DNA of 8,795 nt from Candidatus Poribacteria bacterium (GTDB lineage: Bacteria; Poribacteria; WGA-4E; GCA-2687025), in the NCBI GenBank assembly GCA_002687025.1, contig NYZG01000044.1, forward strand, positions 1-8,795, read 5' to 3'. The position numbers were made by a program, and so were the translations under genes. How positions within the stretch are numbered: the stretch's first letter is position 1; each line of letters opens with the position of its first letter. Of the stretch, positions 1 to 6,638 are shown one piece after another. The notes beneath the pieces were generated by a model, which saw only the letters and a program-made list of their open reading frames with translations, was not told where the DNA came from and made no database searches.

Positions 1-2
1 CG

Positions 3-284
3 GGCGAGACGTTCGAGGTCGCATTGGCGCTACGCGATGCCGACGGCTACGCGCTATCCGCGAACCACTACGCCCTTCTCATCGGCGACCAAGAGGCCGC
101 GCGGGTCGCATGTCGTGAGCGCGCGGAGCGACTCCAGGCCATCAAGCGTGGATTCGGCACTGCGGACTACTACCGGTTCTACCCGGAACTGTCCGGGGAG
201 GATCGTGCCCGGCGGGTTGGGGACGACCCTCCCAAGGCGGCGGGCCTGCTGTCTGAGATCCCCGATGGCGACCCCGAGCACTGA
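3..284 (+). CDS. C-terminal fragment of a probable GH2/beta-mannosidase-like glycoside hydrolase (5' end outside window)
   Basis: An open frame runs in from the left edge and stops with TGA at 282-284, giving about 93 residues with no start codon in the window. The beginning (GETFEVALALRDADGYALSANHYALL) reads as two beta strands of an Ig-like domain. The pattern 'd.dG..lS.NhY' resembles the C-terminal beta-sandwich of family 2 glycoside hydrolases such as beta-mannosidase or exo-glucosaminidase. The rest is charged (a helix with many Arg/Glu, then 'YYRFYPELSGED') and ends in a probably disordered Gly/Asp/Pro tail. No catalytic residues are present because the catalytic domain would lie upstream. 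The family assignment rests on a short motif recalled from memory. Any secreted Ig-like or sugar-binding domain protein is an alternative. The gene converges on the minus-strand exoprotein gene, with the IS now between them. Confidence 0.5.
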   Translation, partial: GETFEVALALRDADGYALSANHYALLIGDQEAARVACRERAERLQAIKRGFGTADYYRFYPELSGEDRARRVGDDPPKAAGLLSEIPDGDPEH

Positions 285-318
285 CGATATCGGCGTGGGT
301 TGCCAACACCCGGCATGG

Positions 319-338
319 CGCCGCTCACATGTGCGGCG
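319..338 (+). terminator. Possible weak terminator hairpin after the glycosidase-like gene
   Basis: CGCCGC (319-324) and GCGGCG (333-338) are perfect inverted arms around an 8-base loop, TCACATGT. The hairpin starts 35 bases after the TGA of the upstream plus-strand gene and is followed by TGTTATCAT, which is only moderately T-rich. Position fits a terminator, but the tail is not a proper U-tract. Confidence 0.3.
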
Positions 339-443
339 TGTTATCATCGGTCTCGGTGGCGGCAGTCCGGGCATATAGCACGTCCCTGACGACGCGGCAC
401 ATGCAGTCATCCATCAGTTGGTCGGATGCGAACCTCGACGTTT

Positions 444-483
444 GGGTTGCGGACACGCCCCGACGCGGGCCGGTCCGCAAACC
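444..483. terminator. Inverted repeat, possible terminator of the exoprotein gene before IS insertion
   Basis: GGGTTGCGGAC (444-454) pairs with GTCCGCAAACC (473-483) at 10 of 11 positions, and GCCC/GGGC inside the loop could extend the stem. No T-tract is visible on either strand. With the IS and one target copy removed, this hairpin lies about 57 bases beyond the exoprotein stop codon, a reasonable place for transcript termination or 3'-end stabilisation. The IS now separates the two by about 1.5 kb. The assignment is tentative. Confidence 0.25.
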
Positions 484-528
484 GTCGGCCACGCCCTGAC
501 GTGGAGGCCGCCGTGCAAAGCGCGAGCC

Positions 529-537
529 GTTGTGGCA
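529..537 (+). repeat. Target-site duplication, left copy
   Basis: GTTGTGGCA directly abuts the outer GGG of the left terminal inverted repeat and is repeated exactly at 1993-2001, directly outside the right one. A perfect 9-bp direct repeat bordering both ends is the mark of a transposition event. Confidence 0.9.
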
Positions 538-560
538 GGGCGTGGTCACTGCCTGTTGGT
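538..560 (+). repeat. Left terminal inverted repeat of the IS
   Basis: It begins GGGCGTGGTCA and ends GTTGGT. Compared with the reverse complement of 1970-1992, 18 of 23 positions are identical, with mismatches at positions 4, 12, 13, 15 and 17. It lies next to the end of the transposase gene, whose stop codon occupies 561-563. Confidence 0.85.
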
Positions 561-1880
561 TCATGCCGCTTGGTTCTGTTCCCAGAAGTCGTTCCAGTGT
601 CGGTTGGCACGTATGACGCGTAGGGTCAGCATTGGGTTGATGGTGTCGGGATGCCAACATGCCCCGGGAATCTTCAGGCGCTTCTGCGGTATCGACCGGT
701 GCGCGCTTTCCACCTCGCCCGAGCCTATGGGCAATCCGCGTTCGCGATACGCGTCGTAGTGCACGCAGTCGCGAAAGCGGTGTAAGTAACCTGCCAGCCG
801 TTTCGCACGCTCCTGCCCACAACCCTCGTAGGAGTAGAGATCCCTGACCACGCGCTTGACCGCTCCCCGGTCAATCTGCTCCATCCGGCGCTCTACCCAC
901 TCGGCTCGGTCCTGCTCGTCCAGCCCCATCTCCTCGGCAGTCTCATGCAGGTGTCCTGCCAGGTGGAATCGGTCCAGAATGTAGCTGGCGTTGGGGAACT
1001 GCGAGAGCATCTCCTCCATCAGACCGTTGGCTCCGTCGCCAATGCAGACCGTCTCGCTGCGTGCGGACAGCCCACGCGAGACCGCCAACAGAAAGAGACG
1101 CCAGGTCACCTCGGGATAGGTGTCCATGCGCGCAACGTAGACGGCGTCGTCCTCGTCGAGCCGGCGCGCCAACCCGACACGCGTCTCCCGCCATTGCTCC
1201 TCGCGGCGGCGGCGAGGAAGACGGCGCGTCGGGGTCGTCTCGTCGCCGGGGGTCGCGGACAATGTGCCGGTGCGTAGCATGCTGCCGTCCTGCTCGGTCA
1301 ACATCCGGTCGACTCCCGGTCGCGTCGCCAGGTTCTCCGAGAACGCGGTCTCTTCCGAAGCCAGGCGAGATTCTTCCCACGCGTAGGCTTCGCGGGCGAC
1401 CTTCTGAGTCACCCGGCGCACCCAGCCTCGCTCCACGGTCCAACCGTAGTGTTCCTCGAACCGTTCCGCAGCTTGACGGAACGAATCCTTGATGCCGAAG
1501 TCCGATAGCGCGCGCTCCAGGGTGTTGCTGCTGTCGCCTGCTCGAATGCCCATGATCTTCCGATCCGGGCGAGACGACCGTCCCGTCCGCGGATCATAGA
1601 GATACGGCGAGTCCACGTCCATGCGACCGAAGAGGCTACGGTAGCTCACGCGTCGGCGGCGGTGCACCGTCATCCCAGGCGCCTTCGCATCGCGCACAAC
1701 TTCCCGGGAAACGTGATCGATGATCCCGCGGTGCGCGTCCAGGGCGACCGCCTGTGCAAGGAGCCGAAGCACTCCGTCCATGTCACGCGCGCGACGTGGC
1801 AAATCCTCCTCGCACTCGAGAACCGCTGCCTGCAAGACAGCGCTGGCGGCCGAGATCGCTCGGGCGTATGATTCCTGCAT
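561..1880 (-). CDS. DDE transposase, ISKra4-like family
   Basis: The 439-residue protein catalyses cut-and-paste or copy transposition of the surrounding IS. The N-terminal 60-150 region holds basic and helical DNA-binding segments (HRRRRVSYRSLFG, then a helical stretch around 'DSFRQAAERFEE'). The likely catalytic acidic residues are D198 (EQDGSM), D282 (GDGANGL) and E389 (PIGSGEVESAHR). ILDRFHL at 301-307 matches the conserved D-x-x-H segment between the second D and the E. The final block, QKRLKIPGACW through LTLRVIRAN, is typical of ISKra4-type C termini. I chose ATG 1880 because AAAGGA (1888-1893, minus) lies 7 bases upstream. An in-frame GTG at 1967 would add 29 residues but has no better signal. 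A very basic stretch (residues 219-233, TRRLPRRRREEQ...) sits between the first two acidic residues. No frameshift or stop interrupts the frame. ISLre2/UPF0236-like is the alternative family. Confidence 0.88.
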   Translation of the reverse strand: MQESYARAISAASAVLQAAVLECEEDLPRRARDMDGVLRLLAQAVALDAHRGIIDHVSREVVRDAKAPGMTVHRRRRVSYRSLFGRMDVDSPYLYDPRTGRSSRPDRKIMGIRAGDSSNTLERALSDFGIKDSFRQAAERFEEHYGWTVERGWVRRVTQKVAREAYAWEESRLASEETAFSENLATRPGVDRMLTEQDGSMLRTGTLSATPGDETTPTRRLPRRRREEQWRETRVGLARRLDEDDAVYVARMDTYPEVTWRLFLLAVSRGLSARSETVCIGDGANGLMEEMLSQFPNASYILDRFHLAGHLHETAEEMGLDEQDRAEWVERRMEQIDRGAVKRVVRDLYSYEGCGQERAKRLAGYLHRFRDCVHYDAYRERGLPIGSGEVESAHRSIPQKRLKIPGACWHPDTINPMLTLRVIRANRHWNDFWEQNQAA

Positions 1881-1941
1881 GGCAGCGTCCTTTCGGCGTC
1901 CCTCGGGCGTCGGTTGCCAGAACACTTTCAGGACGCTGCCA
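1880..1941 (-). promoter_or_regulatory. Inverted repeat sequestering the transposase RBS and start codon
   Basis: Bases 1880-1891 and 1930-1941 form a perfect 12-bp inverted repeat (core GGCAGCGTCC / GGACGCTGCC) separated by 38 bases. In the minus-strand mRNA the 3' arm contains the AGGA of the ribosome binding site and ends in the A of the AUG. Two further G-U pairs could cover the rest of the start codon. A transcript starting upstream of 1941 would fold so that ribosomes cannot load. One starting inside the loop would lack the 5' arm and be translatable. Comparable sequestration is known in IS10 and IS50. I see no convincing -35/-10 pair for the transposase promoter. Confidence 0.65.
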
Positions 1942-1969
1942 CATCCTCGCCACAGAGCAAACCGCACTC

Positions 1970-1992
1970 ACCAACTGCCGATGACCACACCC
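1970..1992 (-). repeat. Right terminal inverted repeat of the IS
   Basis: Read on the minus strand it starts GGGTGTGGTCATCGG and ends GTTGGT, matching the left repeat at 18 of 23 positions. It lies upstream of the transposase gene and is bordered on its outer side by the right copy of GTTGTGGCA. Confidence 0.85.
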
Positions 1993-2001
1993 GTTGTGGC
2001 A
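1993..2001 (+). repeat. Target-site duplication, right copy
   Basis: GTTGTGGCA is identical to 529-537. It ends 3 bases before the complement of the exoprotein TAG stop codon (2005-2007), which places the insertion point in the immediate 3' untranslated region of that gene. Confidence 0.9.
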
Positions 2002-2004
2002 CGG

Positions 2005-5000
2005 CTACTTGCGCAGCACCATGCGCCCGGTTTCGTTCACGGCCCCGGCATCGAGTCGGTACAGATACACGCCGGAACCGGCGCCTTCGCCGTCGGCGTT
2101 TCGCCCGTCCCAGTACGCCGCCCCCTCGCGCGTGGCGTATGAGCCGGCGTCGAGCCGACCCATGTCCCACTCCTTCACGCGCCGACCCGCGACATCGTAT
2201 ATCGTGATGCGGACCTCGGAGGGCTCGGCGAGGCGGAACGGAATCCACGTCTCCGGGTTGAAGGGGTTCGGGTAGTTCTGCATCAGGCCGGGCGAACGTG
2301 ACAGCATGGCAGCCGTCAGCGTCCCGAGGTTCACACGCGCCAGCCGAACGTCCTCGGTCGTGAGGACGCGTCGCAGGGCCGTGCTCGTGCCGAGCCCGGC
2401 GGCGCCGATCGTGAGCGTGTCGCCGGCCGCGTAACCCCTCGCGATGTTCGCCAGGACTACGGCAAAGCGGCCGCGCGGCCGGTCAGGCGAGGCGACATCA
2501 CCCGTCTCGGCGACCTCGAACCGCAACGCCAGGTCGTCGTCGGCAATGCCCTCCACGACGAGCACGGGCGTCCATGTCCCGGTCGTCGACGGGTCTGAGT
2601 GCGGCGTCGCGCGGACATCGCTGTCCCACGGGTACCCGTCGAACGTAAGGGTGGCGTCGCGGTTCGCCATGACGATCAGGCCACGCCCGCCGAGCACGAC
2701 ATAGTCGTCCGGCGGCGCGGCGATGAACCTGCCGCCGTCTTCGCGGATGACGCGTGCGATGGCGTCGGACTTCGCGATGAGCTCGCTCAGCGTCGCCACA
2801 TCGTGACTGCGGGGCACGCCGATCATGTTGAGGCCCCGTCGCAACGGTACGTCCGGCGACGGCGCCGTTCCCGTGAGCCTGACGACCGTCGAGCGGTTCA
2901 TGAAAACGAGCGTCGCCATGTGGTCGGCGAGGACGCCGCTTGCCGGAGATGCCATGTCTGTGTTGGGAGTGAACGCGACGAACCGGCCGGAATCGTTCAG
3001 CCAGACGATTACACTCACGGACTCCTGCCCGCCCAGCATGGCGAACAGGTCGCCGACGCGCGTGAGCCCCGACGGTCGCACGGGGACGTGCAGGAGGTTG
3101 ATGCCCGCGTGCAGAGATGCGTCCCATATGGTCGTCGGCCCGGAATCCGGCGCGTGCTCGGTGAGGATGCGGAGACTCACGTCGTCCATGGCGAAGGCGA
3201 CATCGTAGACACCGACATGCCCGCCGAAGCTCGCCATGATGCGGACGTTGGCGCTGCGGGCGCCGGGCGGTGTCTGCCCCTGGAACGTGAGGCGATTCCA
3301 GCCGCCACCTGCGGCTGCCAACTCGAAACCGTGCCCGGTGGCGGTGTAGATGTTCTGTCCGGCGCTGTCGAAGAAGTCGATGTCCGGCATGATCCCCGGC
3401 GGCGGGTCGACGTTGCGGGACCAGTAGTAGCCGTCCAGCCGGAAGACGGCGGACCCCGCGTCTATGTCGTCGCGGTTCCCATGTAAGCGCCGCCGTTCCT
3501 GGTATTGGGCGGCCATGCCCCAGCCGTCGATCGCCTCAACGGTCGCCGTGGCGAGGAGGAACCGGTCGCCGGAGTGCGGCAGGACGGTCACGCCGTCGAA
3601 ATCCGCCGACGCAACGGAACGCACCTGGCCCTCGGCCACGGCGCTGGTGTGCAGCCACCACGGGTCCGCGACACTGTCCTCGCCGCCGCCGTTGCGTAGC
3701 GCCTCGGCCCCTTCGTATGCGGGCTCCGTGATCGGCGCGCTGACGCGTGCCGGCGCCCCAAGCCGGGCTCCCACCGGGCCACCGTCGCCCGCCATCGTCA
3801 TCGTCCGCTCGTCACCGACGGGCAGATACGCGCCGGCCTCGGGATCGGCGAAGGTCGGATGCACGATCGCGTTGCCCGATCCAACACGCGCCGTGTCGGT
3901 GTGATCGAGCACGCGGATGTACACGCCCCTGTTCCCGGCGTATCCGTCGGGCTCCCAGTAGGCGATGGCGTTGCGGTCTACCCGTGCGTTCGGGACTTCG
4001 GTCAGTCGGATGCCTTCGTGCGTGCCGCTGACGAGGTTGTCCGTGACGGCCATGTCCTCGATGGCGTGCCAGTCGCCCTGGGATTGGATGCTGTCGACGT
4101 ACGAATCGCCGCCAACGATGCCGAAGGTGTTCGCGGGGGCGACATACGGTGGCCCTTCCGTCGCCGCGTTGGGATCGAAGACCACCGTGTTGTGCCGCAC
4201 GGTGGTCCGATCCGTGTCCAGCAACAGGATGTGCCCGAGCAGCACGTTGTCCTCGATGACGATGTCGTGGCTGGAGCTGGAGCGCATCGCTTCCCGCCAC
4301 GCCATGTTGACGTAGTTGTTCGCCATCCTCCCTCCGCTGACCAGATCCAGGCTGATCCCCGGCTCGACCCAGGGGAAGGAGTTCCGTATCACGTTGCGTT
4401 CGATCACGATGTCGCGGGCGTATTCACCGATCGTGGGGAGGTCGCCGTGGCCGGCGATCCCGGCCAGAGCCTCGACGACGAGGTTGCCTCGGATCACGCA
4501 GTTGATGCCGCCGACGGCGATCGGGCCGATCGCCGTAATGAACTCGGTCACGTCACGTCGATCGTATTCGTAGGTCGGTCCCGTGTTGCGCACGACGTTC
4601 CCCTCAACGAGGACGTTCTCCGTGCCGCTGCCGCCCGCGAGGTATATCGCCGGGCTCCACTGGCCCCACACGTAGCTCGTGCGCTCCAGGACGTTGTACC
4701 CGACGGTCACGTCCTTGCACGGGGCGAGAATCCCGCCGTTGTTGTCCTCGAAGAGATTCCGCTCGATGGTGATGCCACGCGAGTCGCCAACGACCTCAAT
4801 GGGCATCAGCCCAGAAACGCAGTCGTGGAACCAGTTGTCGCGGACGACCACGTTCTCGACATTGTCGAGGAGGACTCCCCACTGCTCCGCGGCGGCGAAC
4901 TCCAATCCCTCGATGACGAGCGGGTCGTCTACGGGGAACGAGGAGTTGCGCACCTCGATGGGCGCCGCGAGGGCGTACGTTCCCGCCTCGACGCGCACGG

Positions 5001-5337
5001 TCGTCGTCGCCGCGCCGCTGGCCCCGGCGTCGTCCCACGCCGTCGCCGTGACGACGTATGTCCCGGCGTGCCCAAACGGATGGGAGATCGAATCGCCGAA
5101 GCCGTCCACCTGGATGCCGTCAGCGTCGTTGAAGTCCCAGAGCACGAGGGGCGCGCCACCGGTCACGCCGCCGACGGTAGCGCGGAAGGTTACGGGCAGC
5201 ACGGCGGCTCCCGATGGCGGGTCGGCAGCGATGCTCACGGTGAGGCCTTGGGGCGGCATTCCCGCGGCCGTCACACACAGAGCGAATGCGGCCGCGGTGA
5301 TCGCAATTGCTCGACGCGTTCGGCGCGGAGATTCCAT
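2005..5337 (-). CDS. Large exported modular protein: signal peptide, PKD, beta-helix, jelly-roll-like, duplicated module, T9SS/FlgD-like tail
   Basis: The protein has 1110 residues. Residues 1-26 are a signal peptide (RR-rich start, hydrophobic core, A-x-A-like end). Residues 32-118 form a PKD-like Ig domain (WDFND...HPFGHAGTYVVTATAWDDAG). About 120-500 is a right-handed parallel beta-helix built of repeats such as 'IVIERNVI', 'VLVEGNVV' and 'IVIEDNVL', a fold common in polysaccharide lyases, pectinases and surface adhesins. About 545-725 is a jelly-roll-like, possibly carbohydrate-binding region ending 'AMDDVSLRIL'. Residues 741-822 and 830-904 are two copies of one module. Residues 1014-1110 are a C-terminal FlgD-Ig/T9SS-type sorting domain (LMQNYPNPFNPETWIPF... 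VYLYRLDAG... GRMVLRK). The start is fixed by AGGAGG (5346-5351), 8 bases before ATG. I infer polysaccharide binding or degradation, or adhesion, at the cell surface or outside. No catalytic residues could be assigned, and the domain limits are estimates by eye. Confidence 0.88.
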   Translation of the reverse strand: MESPRRTRRAIAITAAAFALCVTAAGMPPQGLTVSIAADPPSGAAVLPVTFRATVGGVTGGAPLVLWDFNDADGIQVDGFGDSISHPFGHAGTYVVTATAWDDAGASGAATTTVRVEAGTYALAAPIEVRNSSFPVDDPLVIEGLEFAAAEQWGVLLDNVENVVVRDNWFHDCVSGLMPIEVVGDSRGITIERNLFEDNNGGILAPCKDVTVGYNVLERTSYVWGQWSPAIYLAGGSGTENVLVEGNVVRNTGPTYEYDRRDVTEFITAIGPIAVGGINCVIRGNLVVEALAGIAGHGDLPTIGEYARDIVIERNVIRNSFPWVEPGISLDLVSGGRMANNYVNMAWREAMRSSSSHDIVIEDNVLLGHILLLDTDRTTVRHNTVVFDPNAATEGPPYVAPANTFGIVGGDSYVDSIQSQGDWHAIEDMAVTDNLVSGTHEGIRLTEVPNARVDRNAIAYWEPDGYAGNRGVYIRVLDHTDTARVGSGNAIVHPTFADPEAGAYLPVGDERTMTMAGDGGPVGARLGAPARVSAPITEPAYEGAEALRNGGGEDSVADPWWLHTSAVAEGQVRSVASADFDGVTVLPHSGDRFLLATATVEAIDGWGMAAQYQERRRLHGNRDDIDAGSAVFRLDGYYWSRNVDPPPGIMPDIDFFDSAGQNIYTATGHGFELAAAGGGWNRLTFQGQTPPGARSANVRIMASFGGHVGVYDVAFAMDDVSLRILTEHAPDSGPTTIWDASLHAGINLLHVPVRPSGLTRVGDLFAMLGGQESVSVIVWLNDSGRFVAFTPNTDMASPASGVLADHMATLVFMNRSTVVRLTGTAPSPDVPLRRGLNMIGVPRSHDVATLSELIAKSDAIARVIREDGGRFIAAPPDDYVVLGGRGLIVMANRDATLTFDGYPWDSDVRATPHSDPSTTGTWTPVLVVEGIADDDLALRFEVAETGDVASPDRPRGRFAVVLANIARGYAAGDTLTIGAAGLGTSTALRRVLTTEDVRLARVNLGTLTAAMLSRSPGLMQNYPNPFNPETWIPFRLAEPSEVRITIYDVAGRRVKEWDMGRLDAGSYATREGAAYWDGRNADGEGAGSGVYLYRLDAGAVNETGRMVLRK

Positions 5338-5495
5338 GCGTCTGGCCTCCTGTCGTCGCGATCGCGTATCCGGTCGTTTATCATTACCACGATGGCGCGG
5401 AGGACGCCACCAGGCGCATTGCCCGACCTGCGTCCCGTATCCTACACTTCTTGGGCGTCCGTTTCCGCCCTAGCCTGACCACGCGCGAGCACTCA
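5338..5495. promoter_or_regulatory. Divergent promoter region between the exoprotein gene and lptF
   Basis: This 158-bp spacer must carry promoters for both directions. For lptF, TTGCCC (5419-5424) and TACACT (5443-5448) are 18 bases apart and each match the sigma-70 consensus at 4 of 6 positions. For the minus-strand gene, the A/T patch at 5377-5386 (TAATGATAAA on that strand) is the only A/T-rich island and could be its -10 region, but I see no matching -35. A short palindrome GCACT-C-AGTGC (5489-5499) overlaps the lptF start codon and may be chance. All assignments here are weak. Confidence 0.3.
5346..5351 (-). promoter_or_regulatory. Strong ribosome binding site of the exoprotein gene
   Basis: On the minus strand this reads AGGAGG, a perfect Shine-Dalgarno core, 8 bases before the ATG at 5337. 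It fixes the start of the 1110-residue protein and shows that this organism uses canonical ribosome binding sites. Confidence 0.8.
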
Positions 5496-6638
5496 GTGCG
5501 AATCATCACGCGATATGTGCTCCGGGAATTCGCCCTCTACTTCTTCATGGCCCTCGCCGCCACGACATCGCTTCTCGTCCTTCGACGCATCTTCCTTCTG
5601 ACCAAGGAGTTCGTGCGCAAGGACGTCAGTCTTTGGTACATGGCGGAGCTCGTCGGCTATGTGCTGCCCGGCATTCTCGTCCTGGCCATTCCTATTGCGC
5701 TGCTCGTAGGCATGCTGATGGCTTTGGGACAGTTGGGTTTCACCGGCGAAATCACCGCCATGCGCGCGAGCGGCATCGGCGCGCACCAGCTCATCCTGCC
5801 GGTCGCGATGGTGGGGGCAGCATTCATGGTGATGGACTACTTCCTCATCGACTACGCGGTGCCGTGGGGCAACAACAAACATCTTGGGCTGCGATCGGAC
5901 ATCGCCCGACAGAATCCCGCGATGATTCTGGAAGAGGGCACCATCATGCGATCGCTCGAGACCGCGGGCATCGTGTGGTTCTACGAGCGGACCGACCCCG
6001 TCTCGGGCCGTCTTGTGAACGTGCGCGTCTGGGACGACTTCCGCGACGGACACCCACGCTTCAGCCTGGCCTCTGAGGGGACCGTCGGCCTGCACGAGGG
6101 ACGCGGCGCCCTGACGCTGCTGAACGGCGTGTCGTACGAGCGCGAGTCGGACCAACTGACGACCGTCGTGCGGAATCGCTTCGCCCGGGAGATCATCTAC
6201 ATCCCCCTGGAGGAGGAGGTCGACCGCTCGAAATACACCTTCAAGCACTACCGCGCAATGAGTCAGAAGAAGCTCAATGACGAGATGAGCGGTCTGCGCG
6301 TACGGCTGTCCACCGAGACGTCCGGGATCATGCGCGCCAACATGGAGCGATCCTACCGGCGCGCCGCCGTCGAGTGGCACAAGAAGTTCACCATCCCGTT
6401 CGCGTGTCTCGCATTCACGCTCGTCGGCGTTCCGATGGGCGTCATCACGAGACGTAGCGGGTTCATGGTCGGCTTGGTGTACGGGCTGCCGCTCATCATC
6501 GTGTACTACACCGTCCTGCGCGTCGGCGAGACGGTGGGCGCGCAGGGGTCGATGCCTGCCTGGCTTGGCGCGTGGCTCCCGAACTTCCTTGTCCTCATCA
6601 TCGCAGGAGCGCTGACCCGACAGATGCTGCGCCGATGA
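5496..6638 (+). CDS. lptF: LPS export ABC transporter permease LptF
   Basis: The 380-residue protein belongs to the LptF/LptG (YjgP/YjgQ) permease family. With LptG and the ATPase LptB it lifts lipopolysaccharide out of the inner membrane towards the LptC-LptA bridge. Three membrane segments come first (about residues 10-30, 52-78, 98-120), then a periplasmic beta-jellyroll domain (about 125-290), then three more segments (about 297-317, 322-342, 353-373). GEITAMRASGIG (85-94) is the conserved cytoplasmic coupling-helix region that contacts LptB. EWHKKFTIPFACLAFTLVGVPMG (293-315) is the family's signature entry to the fourth segment. I chose GTG 5496 because the product then begins RIITRYVLREF, the usual LptF/G N terminus. 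The open frame extends upstream to 5307 but with non-membrane, shadow-like sequence overlapping the opposite gene. The ribosome binding site before GTG is weak. Which paralogue is LptF and which LptG rests on gene order. Confidence 0.9.
   Translation: MRIITRYVLREFALYFFMALAATTSLLVLRRIFLLTKEFVRKDVSLWYMAELVGYVLPGILVLAIPIALLVGMLMALGQLGFTGEITAMRASGIGAHQLILPVAMVGAAFMVMDYFLIDYAVPWGNNKHLGLRSDIARQNPAMILEEGTIMRSLETAGIVWFYERTDPVSGRLVNVRVWDDFRDGHPRFSLASEGTVGLHEGRGALTLLNGVSYERESDQLTTVVRNRFAREIIYIPLEEEVDRSKYTFKHYRAMSQKKLNDEMSGLRVRLSTETSGIMRANMERSYRRAAVEWHKKFTIPFACLAFTLVGVPMGVITRRSGFMVGLVYGLPLIIVYYTVLRVGETVGAQGSMPAWLGAWLPNFLVLIIAGALTRQMLRR

Larger units (their letters stand above)
285..528. other. Intergenic region between convergent genes, no convincing gene
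   Basis: This 244-bp stretch was the spacer between the glycosidase-like gene (plus) and the exoprotein gene (minus) before the IS inserted; only the short TSD and three further bases belonged to it in addition. Open frames here run on into the IS on the opposite strand to the transposase, or lack a ribosome binding site and recognisable protein character, so I regard them as chance. It holds two hairpin-forming inverted repeats, listed separately. I see no tRNA, promoter or repeat array. Confidence 0.6.
538..1992 (-). mobile_element. Complete ISKra4-like insertion sequence, 1455 bp
   Basis: The boundaries follow from two independent signals: imperfect 23-bp terminal inverted repeats at 538-560 and 1970-1992, and an identical 9-bp repeat directly outside each. 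The element carries one transposase gene in minus orientation that fills nearly all of it. The stop codon begins at the first base after the left repeat. GGG ends, a 9-bp duplication and a size near 1.4-1.5 kb match what I recall of the ISKra4 group. No passenger gene is present. An open transposase frame and an undecayed target duplication indicate a recent, potentially active insertion. It sits 3 bp past the stop codon of the exoprotein gene, so it disrupted no coding sequence. Confidence 0.9.

Noticed and set aside
325..822. 165-codon minus-strand frame crossing the left IS end
   Set aside because: It spans the transposase gene in another frame and crosses a demonstrable insertion junction, so it cannot be an old conserved gene.
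298..1924. GGTTGCCA found at 298 and again near 1911, considered as possible IS ends
   Set aside because: The match is short and in direct, not inverted, orientation. The ends at 538 and 1992 are supported by inverted repeats plus a perfect 9-bp duplication.
1881..1967. N-terminal extension of the transposase from GTG 1967
   Set aside because: The extension crosses the regulatory hairpin, has no good ribosome binding site and no conserved protein character. ATG 1880 has AAAGGA 7 bases upstream.
2599..3486. 295-codon plus-strand open frame
   Set aside because: It is antisense to the same exoprotein gene, with Arg/Val/Asp-rich low-complexity translation typical of a reverse-frame shadow.
3859..5478. 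539-codon plus-strand open frame opposite the exoprotein gene
   Set aside because: It is a shadow of the GC-rich minus-strand gene. It has no ribosome binding site and no domain character, whereas the minus frame has a signal peptide, beta-helix repeats and a recognisable tail.
5307..5495. N-terminal extension of LptF
   Set aside because: It would overlap the opposite exoprotein start and put 63 unlike residues before the normal LptF N terminus.
5493..6380. 295-codon minus-strand open frame opposite lptF
   Set aside because: The translation is His/Gly/Glu-rich without membrane segments, and the plus frame is a clear LptF.
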